Positions 1 through 11,338 are shown, counted from the stretch's first letter. The stretch is DNA of 64,000 nucleotides from Triatoma infestans (GCA_011037195.1 JAAEAF010008043.1:35054-99053), one strand, 5' to 3'. Notes: generated by a model from the letters alone, not told the origin. Made by a program: numbers and translations.

Positions 1-547
1 TTTACTTTAAAATTGTTAATTGCAGGCAGCAATTACTTTTTGTAAAATGTAAATAATTACAAAGCAGAAAAGTCTATTAAGATCTGGTATAGATCAATTA
101 GGAAACTAAGATTTGGATTTAATTGCTTTACCAACTGAAATCAATAGTTTCTATCAAGAATTCAAAGTAATAACAGAATAAGTGTAGATTTAATTAAATA
201 ACAGTTAACACTCATTAAAAGCAATTAGTAAACTACTTTTATACGAATTAAGTACAAGGAAATTAGTAGTAGAATTATCAGGAAGTAAACTGAGACAAGT
301 AACTTTACAGTAAAGTAAAGCTTGAGGAGTTAACAGAGCCGTTAAAGGGGGAACTTACTGAAAGGGTTTAACATCAGTGTAAGATAGTCCATTGTTGAAT
401 TGACGCTAACAAAAACCTGAACTCTAGCCAAGCTAGTTAACAGAACAATTTTATATATTATTTTTCCTATATAATGGCTAATTAGGTTGTCCATTTTTTT
501 CTAACGTACTATTTAAGTTTAAATAAACTTATTCCAAAACTCTTGGT
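1..547. other. AT-rich sequence, no gene recognised
   Basis: I see no coding frame, RNA gene or recognisable repeat here. The last 13 bases before the LINE at 561 form its left target-site duplication (548-560). Confidence 0.5.
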
Positions 548-560
548 AAAGGATGCGATG

Positions 561-1330
561 TCACCCCTAATGTGGAGCCTGGAGGTGGATGAGCTCCTCT
601 GCAAGCTGACAGACCTCGGCATTTCTTGTCAGGTGTATGCCGATGACGTCGTCATATTTGTTAGAGGGAAGCTTGAAGAAACCCTCTGTGGCATAATACA
701 GAGGGGGTTAGATATTTCTAGCGGGTGGTGTGGTTCAGTGGGGTTGAAGATTAATCGAACGAAAACCACTGCGATATCCTTCACTAGGAAAAGAACACTT
801 CCACGCCTGAAAAGTATCCGGCTAGCCGGAGAAATATTGGGGTGGAAAAAGGAGGTTAAGTACCTAGGGGTAACTTTCAATAGTAAACTCCTATGGAAGA
901 AACACATTGAATCAATTGTTAGTAAGGCCACTGGCGCTCTCATGATATGTAGGAGGATGGCTGGCAAATCCTGGGGTTGCCCCCCAAGTATCCTACGGTG
1001 GATGTACACCATGATGGTGAGACCGGTCTTCACCTACGGCGCAGTGGCATGGCTTGGGAAGACCAAGGTAGTATCAGTCAAGAGGACTCTTGACAAGGTA
1101 CAGCGGCTCTCATGCTTATGCAAGGCGGGAGCTATGCGGACTTGTCCCACTGCGGGATCGAGGTTATCCTAAATCTGTCACCTCTGCACCTAGTGGTGGA
1201 AAGGGCGGCGAAGGGAGCTCTCTTAGGATCTCTAGGGGTGGTGCAGAAGGAGGGGGAGGTCTGGGGGTCAGGGAGTGGCTATCCTCACCTTTGGGCTCCC
1301 TTATCTGGCACCTCCCTAGAAATGCATGAA
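561..1330 (+). pseudogene. LINE reverse transcriptase, C-terminal half (broken)
   Basis: The frame starting at 561 reads SPLMWSLEVDELL, then the catalytic YADDVVIFV (about 636-662), then thumb-like sequence with KYLGVTF and a conserved YGAVAW segment near 1036-1053. Around 1150 the reading shifts frame and continues as a segment containing VILNLSPLHLVVERAAKGAL, typical of the linker after the thumb. The enzyme would copy the element RNA at a nicked target. Fingers and the first catalytic Asp are missing because the copy is 5'-truncated, and the frameshift kills it. Confidence 0.85.
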
Positions 1331-1409
1331 TAAGAAAACAGCTTCACTAAGAATTTTTCTTTGAAGCTGGGCACCAAAAGTGGGTGGAGCGAGGGATCCG
1401 CTCTGTTGG

Positions 1410-2210
1410 GCATTAAGGAACGTGCCATTAAATGGTATACGGATGGGTCTAAGGCCCACAGGGGACTGGGGCGGGAGTGGTTGCTCCAAGGATCAAGCAC
1501 ACGAAACCCATGGGTAATTTTCTAGGCGGAGATATACGCTATTGGAAGATGCGTACAATTCAACCTCGATAGGGGATACAGGAACCAGGAGATTGTAATC
1601 CTTTCCGATAGTCAAGCAGCCATTAGAGCATTGAATGCATCGGTTATCAGCTCTAAAATAGACTACTTAATAACCTAGGCAGGAGGAACAAAGTTACCCT
1701 GTGGGTGCCGGCGCATGTTGGCATTGAAGGGAATGAGATGGCCAAGTTAGGCGCTAGGACCCTGCTCCTAGGGCCGGAACCTTTTTGTAGGGTCAACGAC
1801 CAGTTTCTGTTGGAGGAACTTAGAAAGGATGAGGTGACGGAGGAGATCTCAACTCTGGTACTCCCACCCGGTTCGAGGAAGGCCAAGATCTGCTTGGGAA
1901 TTATAACCAATGGAGATCGAATGACCAATGCATCAGATTGTGCAAGAACAAGCTCCACGTTCTTACGGGTTTCCTCACGGGGTATAGCCGACTCAGAGGA
2001 CACCTGGTGAAGCTGGGTTTGGAAAGTGACAGCTCATGCAGATTCTGTGGGGAGCTGGAGGAAACTCCACTACATTTCCTAACAAACTGCGAGGCTGCCA
2101 CTCAGAGAAGATTCAAGACCCTGGATAGGTACCAGGTGGAGGAGGGGGATATACCCTCTCTAGAGCCCGTCAGTGTATTGGGATTCCTCAGAGATCTCAA
2201 TCTGATGTAG
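1410..2210 (+). pseudogene. LINE RNase H domain and cysteine-rich tail (broken)
   Basis: RNase H motifs occur in order but in several frames: YTDGSKA near 1435, AEIYAIG near 1528, LSDSQAAIRAL near 1602, and WVPAHVGIEGNEMAKLGA near 1700-1755. In the last motif the usual acidic residue after NEMA is Lys, so a catalytic position is lost. From about 1938 a frame gives LHVLTGFLTGYSRLRGHLVK, then CRFCGELEETPLHFLTNC, the CxxC...H...C tail typical of these LINEs, ending at 2208-2210. Several frame changes and a stop near 1675 make it non-functional. Confidence 0.85.
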
Positions 2211-2338
2211 GTTTTGTAGAACGGATGTTCAGAGAAGGATATCTGTTCGGGTGCTGTGGGCAATAAATAGCCTGCGCCATAGCACAATAGATCGAAAAGG
2301 GGTCGCGGTGCATTGGCCCCCCCCCATCAAAAAAAAAA
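2211..2338 (+). other. LINE 3' UTR and poly(A) tail
   Basis: Non-coding tail of the LINE, with a short run of C just before CATC and then about 12 A. The right TSD follows directly at 2339. Confidence 0.75.
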
Positions 2339-2351
2339 AAAGGATGCGATG

Positions 2352-3940
2352 CTAGGGTACTTAATGGAATATTAAGTTAATTATATCTGCTATTTTGCGT
2401 TATATATATATTTTGTTCATAAACACGCATTCGCAAGCAGAGATACAGACTATTGCATAAAAATATTTTTTCATATTTGAGAGCAAGTCTTGGAGATGAA
2501 AATTCAATTTCGTGACACGATGGCAATACTTCCTATTACCAGCTGTAAAAGAAAGTAAAAAAAAAAAATATAAAAACTTGAGAAACGTTGTTATATAAAA
2601 AAAGAGTAAAATAATCATGCGATTTGGATTTTACATCTCAAAATTTAGGTTTGTTTTTGTTTGTAGTGAGAAGAAGAAGCAAAACATGTAATTTACGATA
2701 ATATCTTGCATCAATCTGTTGGCCACCATTTTCTAGACATGTAATGAGGTGTTCAAATAAGTTTTTGCAATTTTTTTTTATTAACTAGGCATTACAGAAC
2801 TACAAATAAATCCATTTTCTCAAAAAAAACAAAAAAAATGATTCAATAAAATTCGAATAAAAATTCCCTTAATTGATTTCTGCCTGATTCTGTTGTGATT
2901 GGCTGCTAGGAAAAGTTTCGAGTACTGCAAGTTTTGATGTTTGGATTGCACTGTAAATACAGATAGAGTAAAGGGGAAAAGAAAATATTGGAAAATATAT
3001 ATTGGTTGATGGAAACCATTTTTTTTTTTATTATTTTTAATTTTTGTTTATTTATTTATAATTTGTTTTACGTTTTAGTTTCTCCAAATACAAATAGAGT
3101 TTGATATATTTACATCAAATGTAAAATACCGTTTGATCAATCGTAAAATAACGATTGATATTAATTATAAATTTAAAAGTTATGAGAAATTTTCCATTAA
3201 AATAAAATAATTTTAGGAAATAACAGAATAGCGAAAGAAATTTATAACATAAAACTTATGAAGAAAAATAGTACAACAATTAAAAATCAATAAATAACAT
3301 TCAAGTAATTATTCGTTTAACATAAAACGATCTGACCATTAAGCAATTAACCAATACAGTAGTACAATTGTTTTATGTTCAGTACTGGGCGGCTAGAATA
3401 CTGGGAAACTGCTCTGCGGTTAGGTATATTTACAGCATGTGGTATATGATATTTACGGAAGGGTTCGTTCATTTATTGGAAAGTGCACAGTTAAATGAAA
3501 TAAGTCTTCAATTACCACGTAAATATATATTGTATGCAGGTTGTTTTTTGGTTTAATGATAGAAATAATGTTTTGTATTTGTTAGTTTAATTTGAAATTT
3601 ATCAGAAAGCCTTAATTATGCGTATATTTTTGTTATGTTGAATAAAAAATTAAGACCAAAATAGTGCTCACAATATCACAACCAAGATAAATAAAGGTCT
3701 CTATATTTTGTTGAACGTACTAAAACTAGGTCATTTTGTTTTAAAAAAATTCAAAGAATATACCGGTAGTATGAATTCTTTGAAAAGTCCAGAATTTGTT
3801 TCTAATACAATGGAATTTGAATCAATTTTGAATAAGCAAGTTATCAACATGTGAAGACGAGTTACATTTTATTGAACATTGATAGTTATTAGGAAGTTGT
3901 GAAAAGTAAATTTTTTAAAAATCTTAGCCTTATATGAACA
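2352..3940. other. AT-rich intergenic stretch, nothing recognised
   Basis: Homopolymer-rich sequence with only short chance reading frames. No repeat shared with other parts of the window was found. Confidence 0.4.
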
Positions 3941-3944
3941 GTAA

Positions 3945-4722
3945 TGTAATGTGATAACAAGAAGGAGTGATAACAAGAAGGAAAATATATAACTTTTAAT
4001 TATAAAAATTATAACTAGTGGTGCCAGCCAGTCGCTATTATTCAGGTCAAGAGCCGCGGTCAGTGCACGGTCAAAGGAACTGCCAAAGACACACCGCTTT
4101 CAACAAGAAACCCTTTTAAAAGGGTCATTATACGGTCAGTATACAGAAGCCACCTGGCCAATATACAAGGGTCAACAAATCATTCATAAGACCACCTGGC
4201 TACAGTCCTTTGATAACCGCCAATAAAAAACACTCAAAAGACCACCTGGCTACAGTCTTTTGATAACTGCCATCACCTGTTCGCCGACCTATTCAAGACC
4301 TAGGGTCAACATACGGCAAGAGATGTTTAGTGTGACCCGTAATTACATACTTGTCAATGTGTGAGTGATGGCAATATAAGGTCTCTCCACAGGAAGAGGG
4401 GGATTATTCTTCAGTATTTTATCAGCGTATCATCAAGATTCTACCAGTGACATAGTTTATACATCGGAGCGCGTCCCTATCTAAGTATTTAGACATATAT
4501 TTATTTATCAATCATTATAGTTGTGCATTCTAGTTACATTTGAAATCATTTTAAATTAATTGTAGTTATATCTTTTCAAACGTTAAATTATTGTTAAAAT
4601 ATATATCTATTTTCGTAAATTAGTAATTCATATTCCGAGTAACAACTCTCTAAAAATCTCTAACTAACTCCCAACTATTCATCGCATCACAACACCTCTC
4701 CAAGACATCTGAACCCACCACA
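3945..4722 (+). mobile_element. Solo LTR, family F1 (copy A)
   Basis: 778-bp LTR beginning TGTAATGTGATAAC and ending CCCACCACA, with the 4-bp TSD GTAA at 3941-3944 and 4723-4726. A TATA-like box (about 4375) and a TCAGT initiator (about 4411) mark the LTR promoter. A block containing CCACCTGGCTACAGTC occurs twice inside. No primer-binding site or gag-pol lies on either side, so this is a solo LTR from recombination. A 4-bp TSD fits Ty3-type insect elements, but the superfamily cannot be proved from an LTR alone. Copies B, C and D are at 5963, 19879 and 34474. Confidence 0.85.
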
Positions 4723-4726
4723 GTAA

Positions 4727-5399
4727 TACAAAAGATAAAAGAAAGATAAAAAGTAAAAGCGCAGGAGAACTTAAAAAGAAAATTTCAAAAGTAAGAAAAT
4801 TAAATTACCGTGTCGTGTCTTTTCAAATAGTTCCTAGAACTAGTAGTTTCTAACCAAGGCTGGCATAGAATTACCGGAGAGCAATAGATGAGACCACATT
4901 AAGATTTTCCTATCATGAATGTCTCGGTATTCAGAGCACATAGTCAAGACTCATAAGAATATTGTACCCAACCGATCTCAAGACTAGCTTTGATAAAAAT
5001 CAGGTCAGAGAGAGGTAAGTTTTCTGTACGCATAAATTCAGAACATAGTGACTTACTGTATAGAAAACAAACTTGTATGGCGAATAGGATCAGTACGAAC
5101 CGGCCAAGCATCAAAAAGCACGTCCATGGCTTAGTAAGTGATAGTATAGAAGGTAAAAGCCAATATCTACGAGCGCTATGCTATTCAGATTCTGAAGAAA
5201 GGATTGGAGAGTACTTTAAGTAAACGGATGCCACAATGGTCTCTTTGAGGTTCGCAAAGGAGTAACTGGCTCCGCATTTCTTATTTTATCTTCGATATTT
5301 ATTGGACGTTGTTTGTTATATTATTGCTGAAAATACTATACTAAATTTACTGTATACCATACTATACTAAATGGTTGTAAAACGGAAAAGTTTAACAAG
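4727..5399. other. Unassigned sequence with an 77-codon open frame
   Basis: Between the LTR and the SINE lies an open plus-strand frame at about 4990-5223, unusually free of homopolymers. It has no ATG near its start and resembles no family I know. It may be a chance frame or an eroded fragment. Confidence 0.2.
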
Positions 5400-5408
5400 T
5401 ATTAAATC

Positions 5409-5651
5409 TAATGGAAGGAACTATAGCAAAGTGGTAGAGCGCTGGACTAGTAACCCGGGTTTGACTCCAGCTGTAGATTTTCTCTTCCTAGGAGCCTCTT
5501 CCTAGCTTACTATCCGATGATGGGCAATGTTGTCTGTAACGAGAGAACACTATCTGGAGGCCAGCGTGAAGTGAGAAGGCTCTGGGCGCAAATGCCCACA
5601 AATGTTAACACGCCTTAAATTAATAAAACAAAACAAAACAAAAAAAAACAA
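5409..5651 (+). mobile_element. tRNA-derived SINE, family S1 (copy 1)
   Basis: The 5' end carries a tRNA-like A box (TAGCAAAGTGG) and B box (GGTTTGACTCC), the internal RNA polymerase III promoter. A tRNA-unrelated body shared with copy 2 follows (TGTTGTCTGTAACGAGAGAA), then an A-rich tail of AAAAC units. The 9-bp TSD TATTAAATC flanks it at 5400-5408 and 5652-5660. S1 depends on a LINE in trans; the partner is not identifiable from this copy. Confidence 0.85.
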
Positions 5652-5660
5652 TATTAAATC

Positions 5661-5962
5661 AGGGATAACTTAAGTAATTTATGATTAGAAAACAAGAAAT
5701 CATGATCAAAATGTTCGATGTTAGAACAATTTCTAATCTCAATGGATGTATTTTATTTTTAAAAGATTTTTTTTATGTAAGTTATTAATATATTCTATAT
5801 TAAAATGAGTTCCAAATAATTTTTATTATATGTGATCAAAATTAATAAATGAACAATTATCAATATTTTAAATATCATATAATTAATTATAACATAATAT
5901 TTTCCAGAATTATTGAAACACAGTCCAACTCCTTAGAAATCTCTTTTACAAGGGCAAAGAAG
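5661..5962. other. AT-rich spacer
   Basis: About 300 bp of AT-rich DNA between the SINE and the next LTR. Nothing recognised. Confidence 0.4.
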
Positions 5963-6713
5963 TGTAATGTGATAACAAGACGGAGTGATAACAAGAAGGA
6001 AAATTATAACTAGTGGTGCCAGCCAGTCGCTATTATTCAGGTCAAGAGCCGCGGTCAGTGCACGGTCAAAGGACAGGAACCGCCAAAGACACACTGCTTT
6101 CAAAAGAGTTATTATACGGTCAGTATACAGAAGCCGCCTGGCCAACATACAAGGGTCAACAAATCATTCAAAAGGCCACCTGGCTACAGTCTTTTGATAA
6201 CCGCCAATAAACAAACACTCAAAAGACCACCTGGCTACAGTCTTTTGATAACTGCCATCCCCTGTTGCCAAACCTGTTCACCGACCTATTCAAGACCTAG
6301 GGTCAACACACGGCAAGAGCTGTTTTAGTGTGACCCGTAATTACACACTTGTCAATGTGTGAGTGATGGCAATATAACGTCTCTCCACAGGAAGAGGGGA
6401 GGATTATTCTTCAGTATTTCATCAGCGTATCATCAAGATTCTACCAGTGACATAGTTTATACATCGGAGCGCGTCCCTGTCTAAGTATTTAAACATATAT
6501 TTATTTATCAATCATTATAGTTGTGCATTCTAGTTGACATTTTAAATCATTTTAAATTAATTGTAGTTTATCTTTTCAAACGTTAAATTATTGTTAAAAT
6601 ATAAATCTATTTTCGTAAATTAGTAATTCATATTCCGAGTAACAACTCTCTAAAAATCTCTAACTAACTTCCAACTATTCATCGCATCACACCTCTCCAA
6701 GATATACTTCTGG
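5963..6713 (+). mobile_element. LTR, family F1 (copy B), 3' end missing
   Basis: It starts TGTAATGTGATAAC like copy A and follows it through the duplicated CCACCTGGCTACAGTC block, the TATA/TCAGT promoter and the ATTCATCGCATCAC segment. It breaks off at CTCCAAGATAT, lacking about the last 18 bases found in copies A, C and D. No TSD can be found because the right end is lost. Confidence 0.8.
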
Positions 6714-6829
6714 TTTGGGTACTAGGTCATATGGGAGTATTTTTTGGAATGAGGAGATTTGTATTTAAACAAAATATTTGGAACCATTTTCCTAAAAAAA
6801 ATCGCGATATACATAAAAAAAAAAAAATT

Positions 6830-7035
6830 ATTAAGTGAAGTTTCAATTTCAGTTGATAGATTTTAAACAAAACTTCATTTGGTCAATGTTATCAGATGTG
6901 ATGACGGTTCCTAAACGGAATATCAAGTTTGCGCTTCCTGTGATTTTTCGGTCTTCAGATATTTACTTACTATAAACTTAATTTCAAAAAATTCGACACG
7001 ATTATGATTAGAGTAAGAGAGAGAGTAATAAAATC
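6830..7035 (-). repeat. Family R relic (minus, diverged)
   Basis: It shares CCTAAACGGAATATCAAG and the terminal region (TCGACACGATTATGATTAG then AGTAAGAGAGAG) with the R repeat on the minus strand. It keeps the ACTTTCTC end of the element and has lost the rest. Confidence 0.5.
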
Positions 7036-7494
7036 CTTTCATGTAATTTCTATAAGCAACAAAATATATTATATGTCGCCTGTTACTTTGTTTCTCGTTT
7101 TGACAAACCAGATCGGAAAAGTTCGGATCAATATAATAAATAATGCAGACATCATCAGTCGGATAAGTTTAGGAAACTAGTTTAGGAATTTTCTTTTCAT
7201 ACTTTTTCTGTTCTTTTTATAAAAATAATATGAGTTGACTTTTCTAAAACATAACCCTCAAAACTCTGTCTGCCTTATCCCCTGTGGACTCACAAATCTC
7301 AACTTCTCTAAACATTATGATATATATATATATATCATATACGTTATATGGCAAGACTATGTAATTTTATTTCCTTTTTATCAGATTTGTTTACTTACAT
7401 TTTCTTGCTAAATAATGTGAAAGAGATGTGTTTTGAAACTGAACTAAGTTTATTATTATATGTGTTATAAATATATATATAATTAATATTATTC

Positions 7495-7677
7495 GTCTGT
7501 GGAAACGTAGCAAACTCTACGCTATCCAAAGCCCCACTAGGCTTACAGCTACCCCAAAGATAATTAACAACAAATCGGGTTTAGAACAAAAATCCAGACC
7601 CTGGTCTAAACCATCTAAGATTCACCGCAGTCCAAACAAATCGGACCATAACCTTAAAGAGAAATAGCTTAAGCTCT
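7495..7677 (-). mobile_element. 3' UTR of the split minus-strand LINE
   Basis: Reverse-complement match to the 3' UTR of the LINE at 30991-32137 (shared features: GGCTTTGGATAGCGTAG and the GGGGTAGCT segment). The rest of the same insertion resumes at 8502 on the far side of an F2 solo LTR, which interrupts it between a duplicated CTCT. Confidence 0.8.
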
Positions 7678-8497
7678 TGTGGAATCGTTTAATGTGATGA
7701 TCTGATCCCACGTGATACTACAAGATGTAGTGGAATCGTTTAATGTGATTCCTGAGGTATGTAGTAGAAGTCTTGAAGAGGGTGGAAGTTAGTTAGAGAT
7801 TTGGAAGTTAGTGCTCGAAGTATTAACTCGGAAATTATGAAAATATACTGTATTTGAACAATAATTTAAACGTAAAAAATGGTAACTATTAACAAGAAAT
7901 ACTTAGAAATAAATAGAAGATAAATAACTAATAATTTAGAATGATTAAGATAAATGAACTAAGATGCACAACTAAAGGTAATAAGTATAAATAAAAACGT
8001 AAACTGCTGCTCGTATAGGGACGCGTAAACTGCTGCTCGTATATGAAGACGTGCTCAAGTATAATCGTATAATCATCTAATGATCCCCTCTTCCAATCGG
8101 GCGAAGGTTATATATTAGCGTTGGCCACACTCACACCAAGACATCAGAGTGTTGGCCACACTCACACCAAGACATCTGAGTGTTGGCCACACTCACACCA
8201 AGACATCTGTCCTAGTGTGCGACCTTGGGTAGTTTGGTGACCACCGATTTAGGTCAGTGGCCAGCCTTAGCGGTGCTTGCTTTGATGACAGCAGCTGGCT
8301 ACCGATTTAGGTCAGTGGCCAGCCTTAGCGGTGCTTGCTTTGATGTAGGGGTATTTACCCTTGGTTTGTTTGTTTGCCCGCGGCCTTGTCTTGAAGTCAG
8401 GCAGCTGGCTAGGCCACTAGTTGTAAATTATTCTTTCTTTGTTATCTGTGAAGGTTTGACATTGCTATGACTTTGCCAATTTCGTCATGCCATTACA
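7678..8497 (-). mobile_element. Solo LTR, family F2, inserted in a LINE
   Basis: Reverse-orientation copy of the F2 LTR seen at 18271 and 23054, flanked by the exact 4-bp TSD CTCT (7674-7677 and 8498-8501). It is longer than the other copies because of three internal duplications: a 48-bp repeat of the LTR end (7678-7725), three tandem 31-bp units (8120-8210) and a 58-bp tandem pair (from 8243 and 8301). The LINE sequence on either side joins up once LTR and one CTCT are removed. Confidence 0.85.
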
Positions 8498-8501
8498 CTC
8501 T

Positions 8502-8870
8502 CCTAAAGACATCCTGTTCCGACCAACGTTTCTAAACCTAATTTCCTCACAAATCCAAGCAATCTGCACAATTTGGAGGGTGTTTCTTGCTCAGTGTCAC
8601 AAACTCTACAAAATGAGGTCTGGTATAAGCCGCATTACGTAGAGGCGTCTCCTTAAAACCACAAATCCCAGCAAAAGAGATCCAACTAGATGCCTGAAAG
8701 AGGTCTGTGAAAGACCCAGCAATATCTCACCAATAGCCCTGTCCGGTTCTCCAATGAGTATCAAAGACTGCCGACAACCCAGTCAGCTCATCCATAGGGG
8801 TGAACGATGTGAAATTATCCATTCTTGACAGACATGTGCCTAAAGACACACCACAGCAGGCTCGGGAGCA
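8502..8870 (-). pseudogene. LINE RNase H end and cysteine-rich tail (minus)
   Basis: The reverse complement runs parallel to 31590-31940 of the LINE at 30991. It includes the PEPAV segment, the linker after RNase H and the region equivalent to LRRHLYIMGL and the following CxxC. Multiple indels make it dead. It belongs with 7495-7677; the 5' truncation lies near 8870. Confidence 0.8.
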
Positions 8871-9148
8871 GTGGACTATCACGGAAAATTCTCTGATGAA
8901 AGTCAGTTTACACATTGGAAGGAGTTTTTTTCTTTGTACCTGATTAAGGTCCACATGTTGTTTCCATTTTTAAAACGCATTGCAAGTATGGTTTTTCCTT
9001 TAAAAATGGAAACGTTAATAAACGGAAATGATTCTCTGAATGTTTTCCAGCTTTACCGGACATTAAATGAATTTCTAGAAATCCTTATACGAAGAAATCC
9101 TTATATGAAGAAATGTAAAATTAAAAAATTTAAACCTAAGGTGCAACA
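8871..9148 (+). other. Unassigned sequence with a 95-codon open frame
   Basis: An open plus-strand frame (8871-9158) with no family resemblance. Short stretches (a TCTGATG segment and TTTTCCAGCTTTACCGG) resemble the ends of the inverted-arm element at 12549, so it may be a decayed relative. Not supported as a gene. Confidence 0.2.
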
Positions 9149-9386
9149 GCCCATATAAAGGACCAAGGCTAGCCAGGTGGAGATTTTTTTATGGGAGGCG
9201 TATTGTAAGCCCGCCCTGGTTTCCTCGCCGTTTAGTTATTCTTTCGCTAGCTAGGTGCACTACCAACTGTGCTTCCCCAAACGTTTTCTCACGATACTGG
9301 ATCAACACCGGAACTTTGCCCTCACAGGAATCGAACCTTGAATTCTTGCACTAAAGGCGAGTGCGCTAGCCACTAGACCAAAGCGT
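9149..9386 (-). mobile_element. tRNA-derived SINE, family S2 (minus copy)
   Basis: Read on the minus strand it begins with a tRNA-like A box (TGGTCTAGTGGCTAGCG) and B box (GGTTCGATTCC), then a body shared with the plus copy at 57603 (including TAACGGCGAGG-type sequence and GGCCTT). The anticodon loop is TTG-like, suggesting a tRNA-Gln ancestor, which is inference. No clear TSD was found. Confidence 0.8.
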
Positions 9387-9389
9387 TAG

Positions 9390-10185
9390 GTCAATTGAAG
9401 AAATAGTTGGACAAAAATAAAAGTATCATTTTTTTATTATTTGAACATTTTTTCCGGTTTCGTTGATTTTGGGAGGTGTCTGAGGAATCTGTTTCGTTAA
9501 ATTTCAAATCTTACTTGGGTTTAACCAATGTTATTATTGGCGTTTGTCTTTAGACTAGATAATTACTTCAATTACTATCTGGATAAGTCTTTACCAAATC
9601 TGTCTTCAACATTTCCATAATTTTCCATACTCTATATTTTAGAGTAGGACTAAGTAAATATATCTAAGGTAATTAAAAAAAGTTTATCAATTTTTAAAAT
9701 TGTATTAACTGCAATGAAATAAAAGTCGTTTTACGCCAGATAGTTTTATTGTTTATTTATTTTTATGAAGGTGCTACTTTTAATTGGAAATTTAATTCAG
9801 AAAAAAAGGTTCTTTAAACGAAATTCCCGAGATATGACCCCTTCTTATAGGTAAAGTTAGCATCTCTGAGGATTATCACTCTCGATTCTGTTACACTTGT
9901 ATAAATTGCACCTCATTATTGCCTGATGTAAGAACCATTATTGACTAATTATTTTATCATCAGAAATAAATTCAGGATCAAACACGAATAGCAGCAGTAT
10001 AAAACTGTTTTTTTTTTTTTTTGACGATCTGTAACCGATTCAAATATTCAAAGCTGCTTCTAACTTTCAAATCTCTCTCCATAGCTGTTCTTAAAATGTA
10101 CGCAAAATTTAATATAGAGAAAGTAATAGTGGGTGCGAAATGATTTATTTGGATGTATTTATGTATAATAATCTAATCTAGAAAC
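9390..10185. other. AT-rich intergenic stretch
   Basis: No gene or shared repeat recognised; contains a T homopolymer of about 14 near 10008-10022. Confidence 0.4.
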
Positions 10186-10229
10186 TCGGGGCCTCCAAAT
10201 GGAGGTAGGTTCAGCACTTAGACCTCGTC

Positions 10230-10976
10230 TGGTATATTGGTATCGTTTTATGGATACCGGAAGTCGAAGTGAGGAGTAAGTGTTCTTAGTTAGAGAGATT
10301 AGAGAATTGGTATCGAAATACGAACTACTGATTTATAAAAATAAACTATATTTTAACAAATAATTTAAAGTATATTGAAATAGAAAAACTAAGATGCACA
10401 ATTGTAAATGAATATAAGAATTATGAAATGAATATAAATTATTAAAGAAGTAGTGTTAAAACCTTAAATAGGGACGCGCTCGCGATGTGTGATGGTGCTT
10501 CTGATCTGGAACTGATGTGAACTTCTTTCGTACTGGCACTTAACTGATTGATAACTCGAACTTAACTGTTCGGGACTCCAGTGGGGCGACGTTTATATTT
10601 GCATCACTCACACATCGGCTGATGTGTAAGTACGTGCCACATTAAGATATATTGAGTGAATATCGTAGTATATTGACCCTAGAGAGGTCGGTGTTAACAA
10701 AGGCTGTTTTGGCCGGGGTAGCGACGCTTTGTTAACAGATGGTGGCCAGGTGGCCTCTTTAGTGTACATTGACCCTTGTATGAAGGAAATACAAAAAGGG
10801 TTTTGCCGCGGTTCTCTTGATTGTATATTGACCCCTGTCTGAAAGGGTTTTGCCGCGGTTCTTGACCTGCAGATAGCGGCTGGCTGGATCTTTTTCCAAA
10901 TTCCAACCACTAGTTATAATTTTTAGATTTATTTAAAAATTATAAATCTTCTTCTTCATCTTGCCAGCACATCACA
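10230..10976 (-). mobile_element. LTR, family F3 (minus)
   Basis: About 747 bp. On the minus strand it starts TGTGATGTGC and ends CA. It aligns with F1 along its length: ATAACTAGTGG, the CCAGC...GCGGTCAAG-type block, CACCTGGCC, GTCCCTA and the final AACTAAGA-type block. Divergence from F1 is too great to be the same family. No matching TSD is visible (CGTC left, TCTG right). LINE tail sequence lies directly to its right and possible LINE 3' UTR directly to its left, so it may have inserted in a LINE. Confidence 0.65.
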
Positions 10977-11338
10977 TCTGGGCTCATTGTTCACACCATA
11001 TAAACACCTCACATCAGCCTTGCATCATTAAAAAAACGCCAAGGCTGAGGCGAATGTCATTGCTGATCCTGCCTTCGGGTTCAAATTGTGGACGATGCCA
11101 AATTTCAGGAATCGTCTGCAAGCATAGTGTTCGCACTCTCCAAGAAGGTGAAACGGTGTCTCATTCTTTTGTCCATATTTCCTGCAAATTAGGTCCACAG
11201 AGAGACCTATATTATGCAGATGTTTCCGTATAAGACAATGCCCTGTAACTAGGGTAGTAATACTCCTTAGCTCCACTTTCGTTCTGTCGAGGAGATAATT
11301 GGTTTGAGTCTTTGAGGGCCCTCCAGGAAAATCTTAGA
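10977..11338 (-). pseudogene. LOA/R1-like LINE C-terminal tail (minus)
   Basis: The minus-strand frame from about 11338 contains YLLDRTKVELRSITTLVTGH, LIRKHLHNIGL, a damaged zinc-knuckle (C-R-K-Y-G instead of CxxC) and FHLLGECEHYACRRFLKFG. This is the post-RNase H tail of LOA/R1-type ORF2. RT and RNase H are missing. Confidence 0.75.

Larger units (their letters stand above)
561..2338 (+). mobile_element. 5'-truncated LOA/R1-like non-LTR retrotransposon with target-site duplication
   Basis: Dead LINE copy covering the second half of ORF2: reverse transcriptase from the region just before the YADD motif, an RNase H domain, a cysteine-rich tail, a 3' UTR and a poly(A) tail ending about 2338. 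It is flanked by the direct repeat AAAGGATGCGATG at 548-560 and 2339-2351, which fixes both ends and shows target-primed insertion. Truncation falls at the SPLMW segment, so the codons before 561 are flanking DNA. Order RT - RNase H - CxxC tail is known from the LOA, I and some R1-group clades; I cannot separate these without a tree. GC content and codon quality are far above the AT-rich flanks, so the insertion is fairly young despite frameshifts. Confidence 0.9.

Noticed and set aside
629..1033. 134-codon minus-strand frame
   Set aside because: It lies wholly opposite the clear LINE RT frame and has no motifs of its own.
4990..5223. Possible exon with a GTAAGT donor at about 5013
   Set aside because: The frame runs past the donor and no open upstream exon in phase was found.
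5985..6210. Short plus and minus frames in the F1 LTR
   Set aside because: The same region in the three other LTR copies has stops in these frames.
10608..10910. Overlapping minus-strand frames of 100 and 70 codons
   Set aside because: They fall inside the F3 LTR, whose equivalents in F1 and F2 are not coding.
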